Shown here one piece after another: positions 9,042-18,110 of a stretch of DNA of 64,000 bases. The translations under genes were made by a program, and so were the position numbers. Positions within the stretch are counted from its first letter, which is position 1, and every line of letters begins with the position of its first letter. The DNA is from Pseudomonas piscis (GTDB lineage: Bacteria; Pseudomonadota; Gammaproteobacteria; Pseudomonadales; Pseudomonadaceae): the NCBI RefSeq assembly GCF_009380155.1, contig NZ_WHUV01000002.1, forward strand, positions 372,001-436,000, given 5' to 3'. The notes below the pieces were generated by a model. It saw only the letters and a program-made list of their open reading frames with translations, was not told the origin of the DNA and made no database searches.

Positions 9042-9998
9042 CTAGGACTGGGACGCGGCGGGCAGGTCGGGCCATGGGTCGGCCACCAGGAACAGGCGCT
9101 CGGCCTCGATCCAGTCGCCTTCGGCGCTCTCTTGCAGGCGCACCAGCAGTTGCGCCGGGGCCAGGGGGTCGAGCTCGGCCAACCATTGCTGCAACTGGGC
9201 GGCGCTCCAGGTGTGTTCGCCGGGGTAGCGCGCCGGAGCCAGCCAGGCATGCCGGGGCAGGGGCTGCCAGCGCCCCGGCGGGCTGCTGTCGATGAACGCC
9301 GGCCAGTCGCGCTGATGCAGCCAGCGCCCGCGCAGGTGCTGCGGATGGGCGCCCAGGGGCGGGTCGGCATGGCCCGGCCAGGGATACAGCAGGTAGCCGC
9401 CGAGCCACAGGTGGGCGCTGGGTTGGCCGACCTTCAGCGCCGCCAGGGTGGCGTGGCTTTCTTCCCGGGCCGAAAGCGGCAGCTGGTGCGCGGCCAGGTG
9501 GGCCAGCTTGCGGTCCAGGCGGTCGTGGCAGCCCGGGCCCAGCCATTGCGCGCTATCGCCGCCGGGCCCTTGCTGTGGACCGAGGTAGAGCTTGATCGCC
9601 AGCTCCAGGTGGTGCACCCCGTCGCGGTCGCGCAGGAGCATGTCCAGCTCGCCCAGGGTATGGCCGTCGCGACGGATCGGCAGGTTGGCCGCCAGTAGTT
9701 CCACTCCCGGGGCGTGCTGCACGGCGAACTGCCAGAGCCGCTCGTAGTACAGGCCCAGGCGCCGGGTCGGGCTGCGGCTGAGCCACTGGCGCAGCGCGCT
9801 GCTGTCCTGGTCCTGCACTTGCAGCCAGTGGGCCAGCCGTTGCGGCTCCAGGGTCCAGTCGCTGCCGGCCAGGGGGTGGCGCTGGGGCCAGGGTGTGGCG
9901 CTGAGCATTGGCGGGGCGAGGATCACCCAGGCGAGATCGCGCACTTCGGGCTGGCGTAGCTGGCGGGGGAGGTTGAGCAAATCGGCGAACGGGAGCAT
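9042..9998 (-). CDS. DUF1853 family protein
   Basis: A 318-residue soluble protein of unknown function. Recognisable family segments are [18 protein letters not shown] near the C-terminus and [29 protein letters not shown] in the middle. The latter has the look of a PD-(D/E)xK nuclease-like core (E..D..., then E-x-K in ELAIK), which is my inference and not an established activity. The open frame continues far upstream antisense to nadK, but the protein proper starts [15 protein letters not shown]. It is divergent from nadK with a 147-base gap, the same neighbour relation I know from P. aeruginosa PA3088/PA3089. Confidence 0.85.
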   Translation of the reverse strand: MLPFADLLNLPRQLRQPEVRDLAWVILAPPMLSATPWPQRHPLAGSDWTLEPQRLAHWLQVQDQDSSALRQWLSRSPTRRLGLYYERLWQFAVQHAPGVELLAANLPIRRDGHTLGELDMLLRDRDGVHHLELAIKLYLGPQQGPGGDSAQWLGPGCHDRLDRKLAHLAAHQLPLSAREESHATLAALKVGQPSAHLWLGGYLLYPWPGHADPPLGAHPQHLRGRWLHQRDWPAFIDSSPPGRWQPLPRHAWLAPARYPGEHTWSAAQLQQWLAELDPLAPAQLLVRLQESAEGDWIEAERLFLVADPWPDLPAASQS

Positions 9999-10145
9999 GT
10001 TGCGAGCATAGACGCAAACCGCGGCGGCTCGCGATAAATACCTGCCGCCCGGGCGCCGGGCGAGCCTGTACGGCTGAAAGGATTTTGTCTGGCGCCGGGT
10101 TTCGCCCATAATCCTCCGTTTCGCCCGAACCCCCGCAGGAGCCCC

Positions 10146-11036
10146 ATGGAGCAATTTCGCAATATCGGCATTATCGGTCGCCTGGGCAGCTCCCAGGTGC
10201 TGGACACAGTGCGCCGACTGAAAAAGTTTCTGCTCGAACGCCACCTGCACGTGATCCTCGAGGACACCATCGCTGAAGTGCTGCCAGGCCACGGACTGCA
10301 GACCTCTTCGCGCAAGCTGCTGGGCGAGGTCTGCGACATGGTCATCGTGGTCGGTGGCGACGGCAGCCTGCTGGGCGCCGCCCGGGCCCTGGCGCGGCAC
10401 AATGTCCCGGTGCTGGGGATCAACCGCGGCAGCCTGGGCTTTCTCACCGATATCCGTCCCGACGAACTTGAGATCAAGGTCGCCGAAGTGCTGGACGGCC
10501 ACTACCTGGTGGAGAACCGTTTCCTGCTGCAGGCCGAGGTGCGCCGGCATGCCGAGGCCATCGGCCAGGGCGATGCCTTGAACGACGTGGTGCTGCACCC
10601 GGGCAAGTCGACCCGGATGATCGAGTTCGAGATCTATATCGACGGCCAGTTCGTCTGCAGCCAGAAGGCCGACGGCCTGATCGTCGCTACCCCCACCGGC
10701 TCCACGGCCTACGCACTGTCTGCCGGCGGTCCGATCATGCATCCCAAGCTCGATGCCATTGTGATCGTGCCGATGTACCCCCATACCTTGTCCGGACGGC
10801 CGATCGTGGTCGATGGCAACAGTGAGCTGAAAATCGTCGTGTCCAAAGATATGCAGATCTATCCGCAGGTTTCCTGCGACGGGCAGAACCACTTCACCTG
10901 TGCTCCGGGCGACACCATCACGGTGAGCAAGAAGGCCCAGAAGCTGCGCCTGATCCATCCGCTGGACCACAACTACTACGAGGTCTGCCGGACCAAGCTC
11001 GGCTGGGGCAGCCGCCTGGGTGGTGGAGGCGACTGA
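10146..11036 (+). CDS. nadK: NAD kinase
   Basis: Phosphorylates NAD+ to NADP+ using ATP. The 296-residue protein carries the kinase signature GGDGS at residues 70–74 ([15 protein letters not shown]), the NE-like catalytic segment [12 protein letters not shown], and [17 protein letters not shown] in the all-beta C-terminal domain. GGAGCCCC precedes the ATG. The stop and the next start share one base (TGATG), so translation of the downstream phosphoesterase is probably coupled. This begins a run of six same-strand genes ending with pepN. Confidence 0.97.
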   Translation: MEQFRNIGIIGRLGSSQVLDTVRRLKKFLLERHLHVILEDTIAEVLPGHGLQTSSRKLLGEVCDMVIVVGGDGSLLGAARALARHNVPVLGINRGSLGFLTDIRPDELEIKVAEVLDGHYLVENRFLLQAEVRRHAEAIGQGDALNDVVLHPGKSTRMIEFEIYIDGQFVCSQKADGLIVATPTGSTAYALSAGGPIMHPKLDAIVIVPMYPHTLSGRPIVVDGNSELKIVVSKDMQIYPQVSCDGQNHFTCAPGDTITVSKKAQKLRLIHPLDHNYYEVCRTKLGWGSRLGGGGD

Positions 11037-12007
11037 TGCTCGATCCCGCGCGTAGCTACGACCTGGTCGGTGACGTGCACGGTTGTGCCCTGACCCTCGA
11101 ACACCTGCTGGACCGGCTCGGTTACCACAAGCAGGGCGGCGTCTGGCGGCACCCGTCACGCATGGCGGTGTTCCTTGGCGACATCATCGATCGCGGCCCG
11201 CGGATTCGCGAGGCCTTGCACATCGTCCACGACATGGTCGAGGCCGGCCAGGCGCTGTGCATCATGGGCAACCACGAGTTCAATGCCCTGGGCTGGAGCA
11301 CCCCGGCGGCCGAGGGCAGCGGCAAGCAGTTCGTGCGTGAGCACACCCCGCGCCATGCCCGGCTGATCCACGAGACCCTGGCCCAGTTCGAACAGCACCC
11401 CGGCGACTGGCACGATTTCCTTGAGTGGTTCTACCGGATGCCGTTGTTCGTCGACGCCGGACGCTTCCGGGTGGTGCACGCCTGCTGGGATTCGACGCTG
11501 ATCGCCCAGCTACGCCAGCGCTACCCGGACGGCTGCATCGATCGCGACTTCCTGCAGGCCTCGGCGCTGCCTGACAGCTTCGCCAGCAATGCCTTCGATC
11601 GCCTGTTGCGGGGCACCGACATGCGCCTGCCTCATGGCTTGACCATGACCAGCGGCGACGGCCTGACCCGTTCGTTCTTCCGTACCAAGTTCTGGGAGGA
11701 CGATCCGCAGACCTATGGCGATATCGTCTTCCAGCCCGATGCCTTGCCCGAGCCGGTGGCTCGCACGCCGTTGTCCCGGGACGAGAAGAACAGCCTGCTG
11801 CGCTACGGGATCGAGGAGCCGCTGCTGTTCGTCGGCCACTACTGGCGCAGCGGTACGCCGGCGCCGATCCGGCCCAACCTGGCTTGCCTGGACTACAGCG
11901 CGGTGCTCTACGGCAAGCTCGCCGCCTACCGCCTGGACCAGGAAACGCGCCTGGATCCGAACAAGTTCGTCTGGGTCGACGTCGAGCGGCCGGAGGTGTC
12001 GCGATGA
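11036..12007 (+). CDS. Metallophosphoesterase (calcineurin-like)
   Basis: A 323-residue enzyme with all the metallophosphoesterase motifs: GDVHG (D13, H15), GDIIDRGP (48–55) and GNHE (78–81), plus histidines in RVVHACWD and FVGHYW. It resembles PrpE/ApaH-like phosphatases that act on phosphoproteins or dinucleoside polyphosphates, but the substrate is unknown. It overlaps nadK by one base and the rhomboid gene by four (ATGA), so it sits inside a translationally coupled operon. Confidence 0.93.
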   Translation: MLDPARSYDLVGDVHGCALTLEHLLDRLGYHKQGGVWRHPSRMAVFLGDIIDRGPRIREALHIVHDMVEAGQALCIMGNHEFNALGWSTPAAEGSGKQFVREHTPRHARLIHETLAQFEQHPGDWHDFLEWFYRMPLFVDAGRFRVVHACWDSTLIAQLRQRYPDGCIDRDFLQASALPDSFASNAFDRLLRGTDMRLPHGLTMTSGDGLTRSFFRTKFWEDDPQTYGDIVFQPDALPEPVARTPLSRDEKNSLLRYGIEEPLLFVGHYWRSGTPAPIRPNLACLDYSAVLYGKLAAYRLDQETRLDPNKFVWVDVERPEVSR

Positions 12008-12873
12008 GCGCGGTAGCTATCTTGCGCCTGCCCCTGGCTACCGACCTCAGCGGTTTCGTCAAGCTCTTGCAACGCATGCAGGTACCTCATCGGGTCAGCG
12101 AGGAAGCCGGGGAACAGGTGCTGTGGGTGCCCGAGTCCATTAGCCAGGATGTGCTGGGCCTGTACCAGCGCTTCCCAAAGGGCGATCCCGAGCAACAGTT
12201 GGACATTCCCCAGGCCACTGCCCCCGAGGGACCTGGGCTGGCCCAGCAGCTGCGGCGCAGCCCGGTGACGGCCCTGGTGCTGGTCCTGAGCCTGGTGGTC
12301 TGCGGCGTCACGTTGCTGGGGGACAACCTGCAAGTGCTGAGCTGGTTCACCTTCCTCGATTTTCGCGTAGCCGGCGACTACCTGCAGTTCCGCCCCCTGG
12401 CCGACGGCCTGGCGGCAGGGCAGTGGTGGCGGCTGGTGACGCCGATGCTGATCCACTTCGGCATCCTCCACATCGCCATGAACGGCATGTGGTATTGGGA
12501 GCTGGGGCGGCGCATCGAGTTGCGCCAGGGCAGCATCAACCTGCTGGGCCTGACCCTGTTGTTCAGCCTGGTTTCCAATTACGCGCAATATCATTTCAGC
12601 GGCCCCAGCCTGTTCGGTGGCTTGTCCGGGGTGCTGTACGGCCTGCTGGGGCATTGCTGGATCTATCAATGGCTGTCGCCCAACCCCATTTATCGCCTGC
12701 CCCGTGGTGTGCTGGTGATGATGCTGGTGTGGTTGCTGCTGTGCCTGTCCGGGCTGGTCTCGATGATCGGCTTCGGTGAAATCGCCAACGCCGCCCATGT
12801 CGGCGGGTTGCTCGTCGGTTGCCTCACCGGTTTGTTGGGCGGCTTGTACAGCCGCCGTAAACTGGCCCTCTAA
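12004..12873 (+). CDS. glpG: Rhomboid family intramembrane serine protease, GlpG-like
   Basis: A 289-residue protein with a soluble N-terminal domain (about residues 1–80) and six predicted membrane spans. The catalytic dyad is S208 in FGGLSGVLYG and H265 in NAAHVGG. The oxyanion-side residues H151, H156 and N160 are present (HFGILHIAMN). This matches GlpG, which cleaves membrane-embedded helices; natural substrates are not known. The start codon overlaps the phosphoesterase stop (ATGA), and yeaC follows 15 bases after its stop. Confidence 0.94.
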   Translation: MSAVAILRLPLATDLSGFVKLLQRMQVPHRVSEEAGEQVLWVPESISQDVLGLYQRFPKGDPEQQLDIPQATAPEGPGLAQQLRRSPVTALVLVLSLVVCGVTLLGDNLQVLSWFTFLDFRVAGDYLQFRPLADGLAAGQWWRLVTPMLIHFGILHIAMNGMWYWELGRRIELRQGSINLLGLTLLFSLVSNYAQYHFSGPSLFGGLSGVLYGLLGHCWIYQWLSPNPIYRLPRGVLVMMLVWLLLCLSGLVSMIGFGEIANAAHVGGLLVGCLTGLLGGLYSRRKLAL

Positions 12874-12888
12874 TTCCTGGAGTCTTGT

Positions 12889-13149
12889 ATGTCGTCCTTT
12901 GTCGAAATGATCGAAAACATCACCCCCGATATCTACCGCAGCCTGAAGCTGGCGGTGGAGATCGGCAAATGGTCCGATGGCCGCAAGCTCACCCCCGAGC
13001 AGCGCGAGCTGTCGCTGCAGGCCATGATCGCCTGGGAAATGCACAACCTGCCCGAGGAAGAGCGCACCGGCTACATGGGCCCGCAGGAGTGCTCGTCCAA
13101 GGCCGAGGCCGTGCCGAATATCCTGTTCAAGTCGGATGCCATCCATTGA
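12889..13149 (+). CDS. yeaC: YeaC family protein (DUF1315)
   Basis: An 86-residue soluble protein that starts MSSFVEMIENITPDIYRSLKLAVEIGKW and contains the family segment LTPEQRELSLQAMIAWEM. Function is unknown in all homologues I know. CTGGAG lies upstream of the ATG. The stop codon TGA at 13147–13149 overlaps the TTG start of the DUF2797 gene, an arrangement that suggests translational coupling. Confidence 0.9.
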   Translation: MSSFVEMIENITPDIYRSLKLAVEIGKWSDGRKLTPEQRELSLQAMIAWEMHNLPEEERTGYMGPQECSSKAEAVPNILFKSDAIH

Positions 13150-13976
13150 TCGAGATCGGCCGTGGCTCCATCAGTAAAATGTCGACCCGCCTGGACGGGC
13201 CGAACGTGCAATACGCCTTCCGCCTGGGCGACAGCGAAGTGCCGGTCAATCCCTTGATCGGCAGCAAGCTGCGCCTGGAATACCTGGGGGCGATCCACTG
13301 CACCCATTGCGGGCGCAAGACCAAGACCAGCTTCAGCCAGGGCTACTGCTATCCGTGCATGACCAAGCTGGCCCAGTGCGATGTCTGCATCATGAGCCCG
13401 GAGCGTTGCCACTACGACGCCGGCACTTGCCGCGAGCCGTCCTGGGGCGAGCAGTTCTGCATGACCGACCACGTGGTCTACCTGGCCAACTCCTCGGGGA
13501 TCAAGGTCGGCATCACCCGGGCCACCCAGTTGCCCACCCGCTGGCTCGACCAGGGCGCCAGCCAGGCGCTGCCGATCATGCGCGTGGCGACCCGCCAGCA
13601 GTCCGGTTTCGTCGAGGATCTGTTCCGCACCCAGGTGGCCGACAAGACCAACTGGCGGGCCTTGCTCAAGGGCGACGCCCAGGCCGTGGACCTGGTCCAG
13701 GTGCGCGAGCAGCTGTTCGCATCCTGCGCCGAGGGTTTGCTGGCTTTGCAGGAGCGTTTCGGTTTGCAGGCGATCCAGCCGGTGCGTGACATCGAGCCCC
13801 TGGAAATCCGCTATCCGGTCGAGCAGTACCCGGCCAAGATCGTCAGCTTCAACCTGGACAAGAATCCGATCGCCGAAGGCACCCTGCTGGGGATCAAGGG
13901 TCAGTACCTGATCTTCGACACCGGCGTGATCAACATTCGCAAATACACGGCCTACCAGCTGGCCGTGCATCAGTAG
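13146..13976 (+). CDS. DUF2797 protein with cysteine-rich zinc region and GIY-YIG-like domain
   Basis: A 276-residue protein of unknown function. The likely start is a TTG overlapping the yeaC stop (TTGA), giving MIEIGRGSISKM; the next in-frame ATG at 13179 is an alternative. Residues 52–105 hold paired cysteines (C52/C55, C68/C71, C78/C81, then C88, C95, C105) that look like zinc ribbons. Residues 110–170 read VVYLANSSGIKVGITR...LPTRWLDQGA...GFVEDLF...KTNW. This resembles the GIY-YIG nuclease order of Tyr (112), K-V-G (120–122), Arg (132), Glu (157) and Asn (169). The nuclease reading is inference. It lies between yeaC and pepN. Confidence 0.88.
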   Translation: MIEIGRGSISKMSTRLDGPNVQYAFRLGDSEVPVNPLIGSKLRLEYLGAIHCTHCGRKTKTSFSQGYCYPCMTKLAQCDVCIMSPERCHYDAGTCREPSWGEQFCMTDHVVYLANSSGIKVGITRATQLPTRWLDQGASQALPIMRVATRQQSGFVEDLFRTQVADKTNWRALLKGDAQAVDLVQVREQLFASCAEGLLALQERFGLQAIQPVRDIEPLEIRYPVEQYPAKIVSFNLDKNPIAEGTLLGIKGQYLIFDTGVINIRKYTAYQLAVHQ

Positions 13977-13988
13977 AAGGAATTCGCC

Positions 13989-16646
13989 ATGCGCACCGAA
14001 CAGCCGAAGATGATCTACCTGAAGGACTATCAGGCCCCCGAGTACCTGATCGACGAGACCCACCTGACCTTCGAGTTGTTCGAGGACCACAGCCTGGTCC
14101 ACGCGCAACTGGTGATGCGCCGCAACCCGGCCCGTGGCGCCGGGCTACCGCCGCTGGTGCTCGATGGCCAGCAACTGGAGCTGTTGTCGGTGAGCCTGGC
14201 CGACCAGCCCCTGGGCGCGGCCGACTACCAGCTGGACGACAGCCACCTGACCCTGCACCCGGCCAGTGCCAGCTTCACCGTGGACACCAGCGTCAGGATC
14301 AACCCGCAAACCAATACCGCCCTGGAAGGCCTGTACAAGTCCAGCGGCATGTTCTGCACCCAGTGCGAAGCCGAGGGCTTTCGCAAGATCACCTATTACC
14401 TGGACCGTCCGGATGTGATGAGCAAGTTCACCACCACCGTGGTGGCCGAGCAGCACCGCTACCCGGTACTGCTGTCCAACGGCAACCCGATCGCCAGCGG
14501 CCCGGGTGAAGATGGCCGGCACTGGGCGACCTGGGAAGACCCGTTCATGAAGCCGGCCTACCTGTTCGCCCTGGTGGCCGGTGATCTGTGGTGCGTCGAG
14601 GACAGCTTCTGCACCATGAGCGGTCGTGACGTCGCACTGCGTATCTATGTCGAGCCGGAGAACATCGACAAGTGCCAGCACGCCATGAACAGCCTGAAGA
14701 AATCCATGCGCTGGGACGAACAGACCTATGGCCGGGAATATGACCTGGACATCTTCATGATCGTCGCGGTCAACGATTTCAACATGGGCGCCATGGAAAA
14801 CAAGGGCCTGAACATCTTCAACTCCAGCGCCGTGCTGGCCCGCGCCGAGACCGCCACCGACGCCGCCCACCAGCGGGTCGAGGCCATCGTCGCCCACGAG
14901 TACTTCCACAACTGGTCGGGCAACCGGGTGACCTGTCGCGACTGGTTCCAGCTGTCGCTCAAGGAAGGTTTCACGGTGTTCCGCGATGCCGGGTTCTCCT
15001 CGGACATGAATTCGCGCACGGTCAAGCGCATCCAGGACGTGGCCTACCTGCGCACCCACCAGTTCGCCGAAGACGCCGGGCCCATGGCCCACGCAGTGCG
15101 CCCGGAGAGCTTCATCGAGATCTCCAACTTCTACACCCTGACCGTGTACGAGAAGGGCTCGGAAGTAGTGGGCATGATCCACACACTGCTGGGCGCCGAG
15201 GGCTTTCGCCAGGGCAGCGACCTGTACTTCGAACGCCATGATGGCCAGGCCGTGACCTGCGACGACTTCGTCAAGGCCATGGAAGATGCCAATGGCGTCG
15301 ACCTGACCCAGTTCAAGCGCTGGTACAGCCAGGCCGGCACTCCGCGCCTCGCGGTCAGCGAAGCCTACGACGCCGCAGCCAAGACCTACAGCCTGACCTT
15401 CCGCCAGAGTTGCCCGCAAACGCCGGACAAGGTGGAAAAACTGCCGTTCGTGATCCCGGTGGAGTTGGGCCTGCTGGACAGCCAGGGCGCCGCCATCGCC
15501 CTGCGCCTGGTCGGCGAGGCCAGCGCCCAGGGCAACTCCCGGGTGATCTCGGTGACCGAGGCCGAGCAGACCCTCACGTTCGTCGACATCGCCGAGCGTC
15601 CGTTGCCGTCGCTGCTGCGCGGTTTCTCGGCGCCGGTCAAGCTGAGCTTCCCCTACGATCGCGACCAGCTGATGTTCCTCATGCAGCATGACAGCGATGG
15701 TTTCAACCGTTGGGAGGCCGGCCAGCAACTGGCGGTGCAGGTACTGCAGGAGCTGATCGCCCAGCACCAACAGGGCCAGGCCCTGGTGATGGACCAACGC
15801 CTGGTGACGGCCCTGGGCAGCGTGCTGGCCGACGAAAGCCTGGACCCGGCCATGGTCGCCGAGATGCTGTCGTTGCCGGGCGAGGCCTACCTCACCGAAA
15901 TCAGCGAAGTAGCGGATGTCGAGGCCATCCATGGGGCCCGCGAGTTCGCTCGCAAGCAACTGGCCGAGCAGCTGTCCGCTGCCTTGCTCAAGCGCTACCA
16001 GGCCAATCGCGAGCTGTCCCGCGCCACCGCCTATGTGGCCGAGTCCGAGCACTTTGCCCGCCGCGCGCTGCAGAACATCGCCTTGTCCTACCTGATGCTG
16101 GTCGGCGAGCCTGAGGTCCTGGCGGCCGCCATCGAGCAATTCGACAGCGCCGACAACATGACCGAGCGCCTGACCGCCCTGGCGGTGCTGGTCAATTCGC
16201 CGTTCGAGGCCGAGAAGGCCCAGGCCCTGGCGGTGTTCGCCGAAAACTTCAAGGACAATGCGCTGGTCATGGACCAGTGGTTCAGCGTCCAGGCGGCCAG
16301 CCCGTTGCCTGGCGGCCTGGAGCGGGTCAAGGCGTTGATGCAGCACCCGGCGTTCAACATCAAGAACCCGAACAAGGTGCGAGCGTTGATCGGGGCCTTC
16401 GCTGGCCAGAACCTGATCAACTTCCACGCCGCCGACGGTTCGGGCTACCGCTTCCTGGCGGACCTGGTGATCCAGCTCAACGGTTTCAATCCGCAGATCG
16501 CTTCCCGCCAGCTGGCGCCGCTGACTCGCTGGCGCAAGTACGACAGCGCCCGGCAGGCGTTGATGAAGGCCGAGCTGGAGCGCATCCGCGGCTCGGGCGA
16601 GCTGTCCAGCGATGTGTTCGAGGTGGTCAGCAAGAGCCTGGCCTGA
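13989..16646 (+). CDS. pepN: Aminopeptidase N (M1 metallopeptidase)
   Basis: Zinc aminopeptidase that removes N-terminal residues from peptides in the cytoplasm. The 885-residue length is normal. GAMEN near residue 260 binds the substrate N-terminus, and HEYFH with the downstream glutamate (H303, H307, E326) binds zinc. The C-terminal half is the helical alpha-solenoid domain of the E. coli-type enzyme (DUF3458-like). A GAAGGA ribosome site precedes the ATG. It is the last gene of the nadK operon and is followed by a strong intrinsic terminator. Confidence 0.97.
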   Translation: MRTEQPKMIYLKDYQAPEYLIDETHLTFELFEDHSLVHAQLVMRRNPARGAGLPPLVLDGQQLELLSVSLADQPLGAADYQLDDSHLTLHPASASFTVDTSVRINPQTNTALEGLYKSSGMFCTQCEAEGFRKITYYLDRPDVMSKFTTTVVAEQHRYPVLLSNGNPIASGPGEDGRHWATWEDPFMKPAYLFALVAGDLWCVEDSFCTMSGRDVALRIYVEPENIDKCQHAMNSLKKSMRWDEQTYGREYDLDIFMIVAVNDFNMGAMENKGLNIFNSSAVLARAETATDAAHQRVEAIVAHEYFHNWSGNRVTCRDWFQLSLKEGFTVFRDAGFSSDMNSRTVKRIQDVAYLRTHQFAEDAGPMAHAVRPESFIEISNFYTLTVYEKGSEVVGMIHTLLGAEGFRQGSDLYFERHDGQAVTCDDFVKAMEDANGVDLTQFKRWYSQAGTPRLAVSEAYDAAAKTYSLTFRQSCPQTPDKVEKLPFVIPVELGLLDSQGAAIALRLVGEASAQGNSRVISVTEAEQTLTFVDIAERPLPSLLRGFSAPVKLSFPYDRDQLMFLMQHDSDGFNRWEAGQQLAVQVLQELIAQHQQGQALVMDQRLVTALGSVLADESLDPAMVAEMLSLPGEAYLTEISEVADVEAIHGAREFARKQLAEQLSAALLKRYQANRELSRATAYVAESEHFARRALQNIALSYLMLVGEPEVLAAAIEQFDSADNMTERLTALAVLVNSPFEAEKAQALAVFAENFKDNALVMDQWFSVQAASPLPGGLERVKALMQHPAFNIKNPNKVRALIGAFAGQNLINFHAADGSGYRFLADLVIQLNGFNPQIASRQLAPLTRWRKYDSARQALMKAELERIRGSGELSSDVFEVVSKSLA

Positions 16647-16687
16647 TCTGCCCCCGGGCACGGCGACCCTGCCGTGCCTTCGCCCCT

Positions 16688-16719
16688 CCCGGTGCTGCCC
16701 AGGCAGCGCCGGGCTTTTT
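16688..16719 (+). terminator. Intrinsic terminator after pepN
   Basis: Stem CCCGGTGCTGCC / GGCAGCGCCGGG with a two-base centre and one T·G pair, followed by C and five Ts. It is well placed to end the nadK–pepN transcript. The rest of the 376-base gap up to 17023 shows no gene; the segment 16840–16900 is relatively AT-rich and may hold the promoter of the next operon. Confidence 0.85.
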
Positions 16720-17022
16720 GTTTGCGCACTCCCTCTCTTCGGTCCCGGCAAGCTGCCGGCAGGCCGCGCTGAGCGCTGCCTGGGTATCGATCACTTCGAC
16801 GAATGCCCGAATATTCAGGCCTGGCCCGAGGGGCTGCGATTAACAAAAGATAACGTGGCGTCGATTGTCAGACGTTTCCAAAGCCCGATAGGATAGCCCG
16901 CAGCCAAAGGGGCTCTAGATTGCAGGTTTCAGGACGATCGAGCGGATCGGACGAACACCCGCGAGACCCTGCAGGCGCCCTGAAAGGTTGAACGACCTGA
17001 CAATAATAATGGGGAGAGGTCT

Positions 17023-18078
17023 ATGAGTGAGCCTGTCATGGGTGTGGTTGCTGGCCGCCCGCCGGCGTTGCGTAGGGTCGCATCGTTGGCTGCAGCGCTC
17101 TCGCTGTTGAGTGTCGCGACACTGGCGCTGCCTGTCCGGGCTGCCGCCGATACGGCGGACGCCGCTGTCTATTCCATCGAATCGCCCAAGGCGGCGAAGA
17201 ACCTGATGCTCGATGTGGTCCACGCTGGCAAGCGCCTGGTGGCGGTGGGCGATCGCGGGCATATCCTCTATTCCGACGACCAGGGCGCGACCTGGAACCA
17301 GGCCAAGGTGCCGAGCCGGCAGTTGCTGACCGCGGTGTATTTCGTCGACGAGCAACATGGCTGGGCCGTGGGCCATGATGCGCAGATCCTCGCCAGCCAG
17401 GATGGCGGTGCCACCTGGACCCGGCAGTTCCAGGACCTCAAGCGCGAAGCGCCGCTGCTGGACGTATGGTTCAAGGACGCCCAGACCGGTTATGCGGTGG
17501 GTGCCTATGGCGCCTTCCTGGAAACCACCGATGGCGGCCTGCACTGGGAAGACGCCAGCGAGCGCCTGGACAACGAAGACCAGTACCACCTCAACGCCAT
17601 TGCCCAGGTCAAGGGCTCGGGGCTGTTCATCGTCGGTGAGCAGGGCAGCATGTTCCGCTCCGCCGATGACGGACAGACCTGGGAACGCCTCGAGGGGCCT
17701 TACGAGGGCTCGCTGTTCGGTGTGATCGGCACCGGCCAGCCGGCGACCCTGCTGGTCTACGGCCTGCGCGGCAACCTCTATCGCTCCACGGATTTCGGTG
17801 GCACCTGGGAGCAGGTGCGGCTCGAGGCCACGCGCGGCGCCCTGGAGTTCGGCTTGTCTGGCGCCACGCTGCTCGACGACGGCTCGCTGGTGATAGTCGG
17901 CCATGGCGGCAGCGTGATCCGCAGTACCGACCAGGGCCAGAGCTTCAGCGTATTCAACCGTCCGGATCGCATTTCCCTGTCATCGGTGAGTGCGGCCGGC
18001 AACGGCAACCTGGTCCTGGCCGGGCAGGGCGGCGTTCGCGTCGCGGCGGCAACGGGCGCTGAACTCGGTAATAAATAG
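17023..18078 (+). CDS. Exported YCF48/BNR-type beta-propeller protein
   Basis: A 351-residue exported protein. An N-terminal signal peptide (hydrophobic ASLAAALSLLSVATLALPVRAAA, split here as residues ~24–44) precedes repeated propeller blades with the Asp-box pattern S-x-D-x-G-x-T-W: SDDQGATWN, SQDGGATWT, TTDGGLHWE, SADDGQTWE, STDFGGTWE and STDQGQSF. The fold resembles the photosystem II assembly factor Ycf48 and BNR repeat proteins. It is immediately upstream of an RND/MMPL transporter, a pairing seen in clusters for hydrophobic-compound handling in pseudomonads. It may present substrate to that pump; this is inference. GGGGAGAG precedes the start. Confidence 0.9.
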   Translation: MSEPVMGVVAGRPPALRRVASLAAALSLLSVATLALPVRAAADTADAAVYSIESPKAAKNLMLDVVHAGKRLVAVGDRGHILYSDDQGATWNQAKVPSRQLLTAVYFVDEQHGWAVGHDAQILASQDGGATWTRQFQDLKREAPLLDVWFKDAQTGYAVGAYGAFLETTDGGLHWEDASERLDNEDQYHLNAIAQVKGSGLFIVGEQGSMFRSADDGQTWERLEGPYEGSLFGVIGTGQPATLLVYGLRGNLYRSTDFGGTWEQVRLEATRGALEFGLSGATLLDDGSLVIVGHGGSVIRSTDQGQSFSVFNRPDRISLSSVSAAGNGNLVLAGQGGVRVAAATGAELGNK

Positions 18079-18110
18079 GCCGGGCACATAATAAGAAGGT
18101 GGGGAATTCC

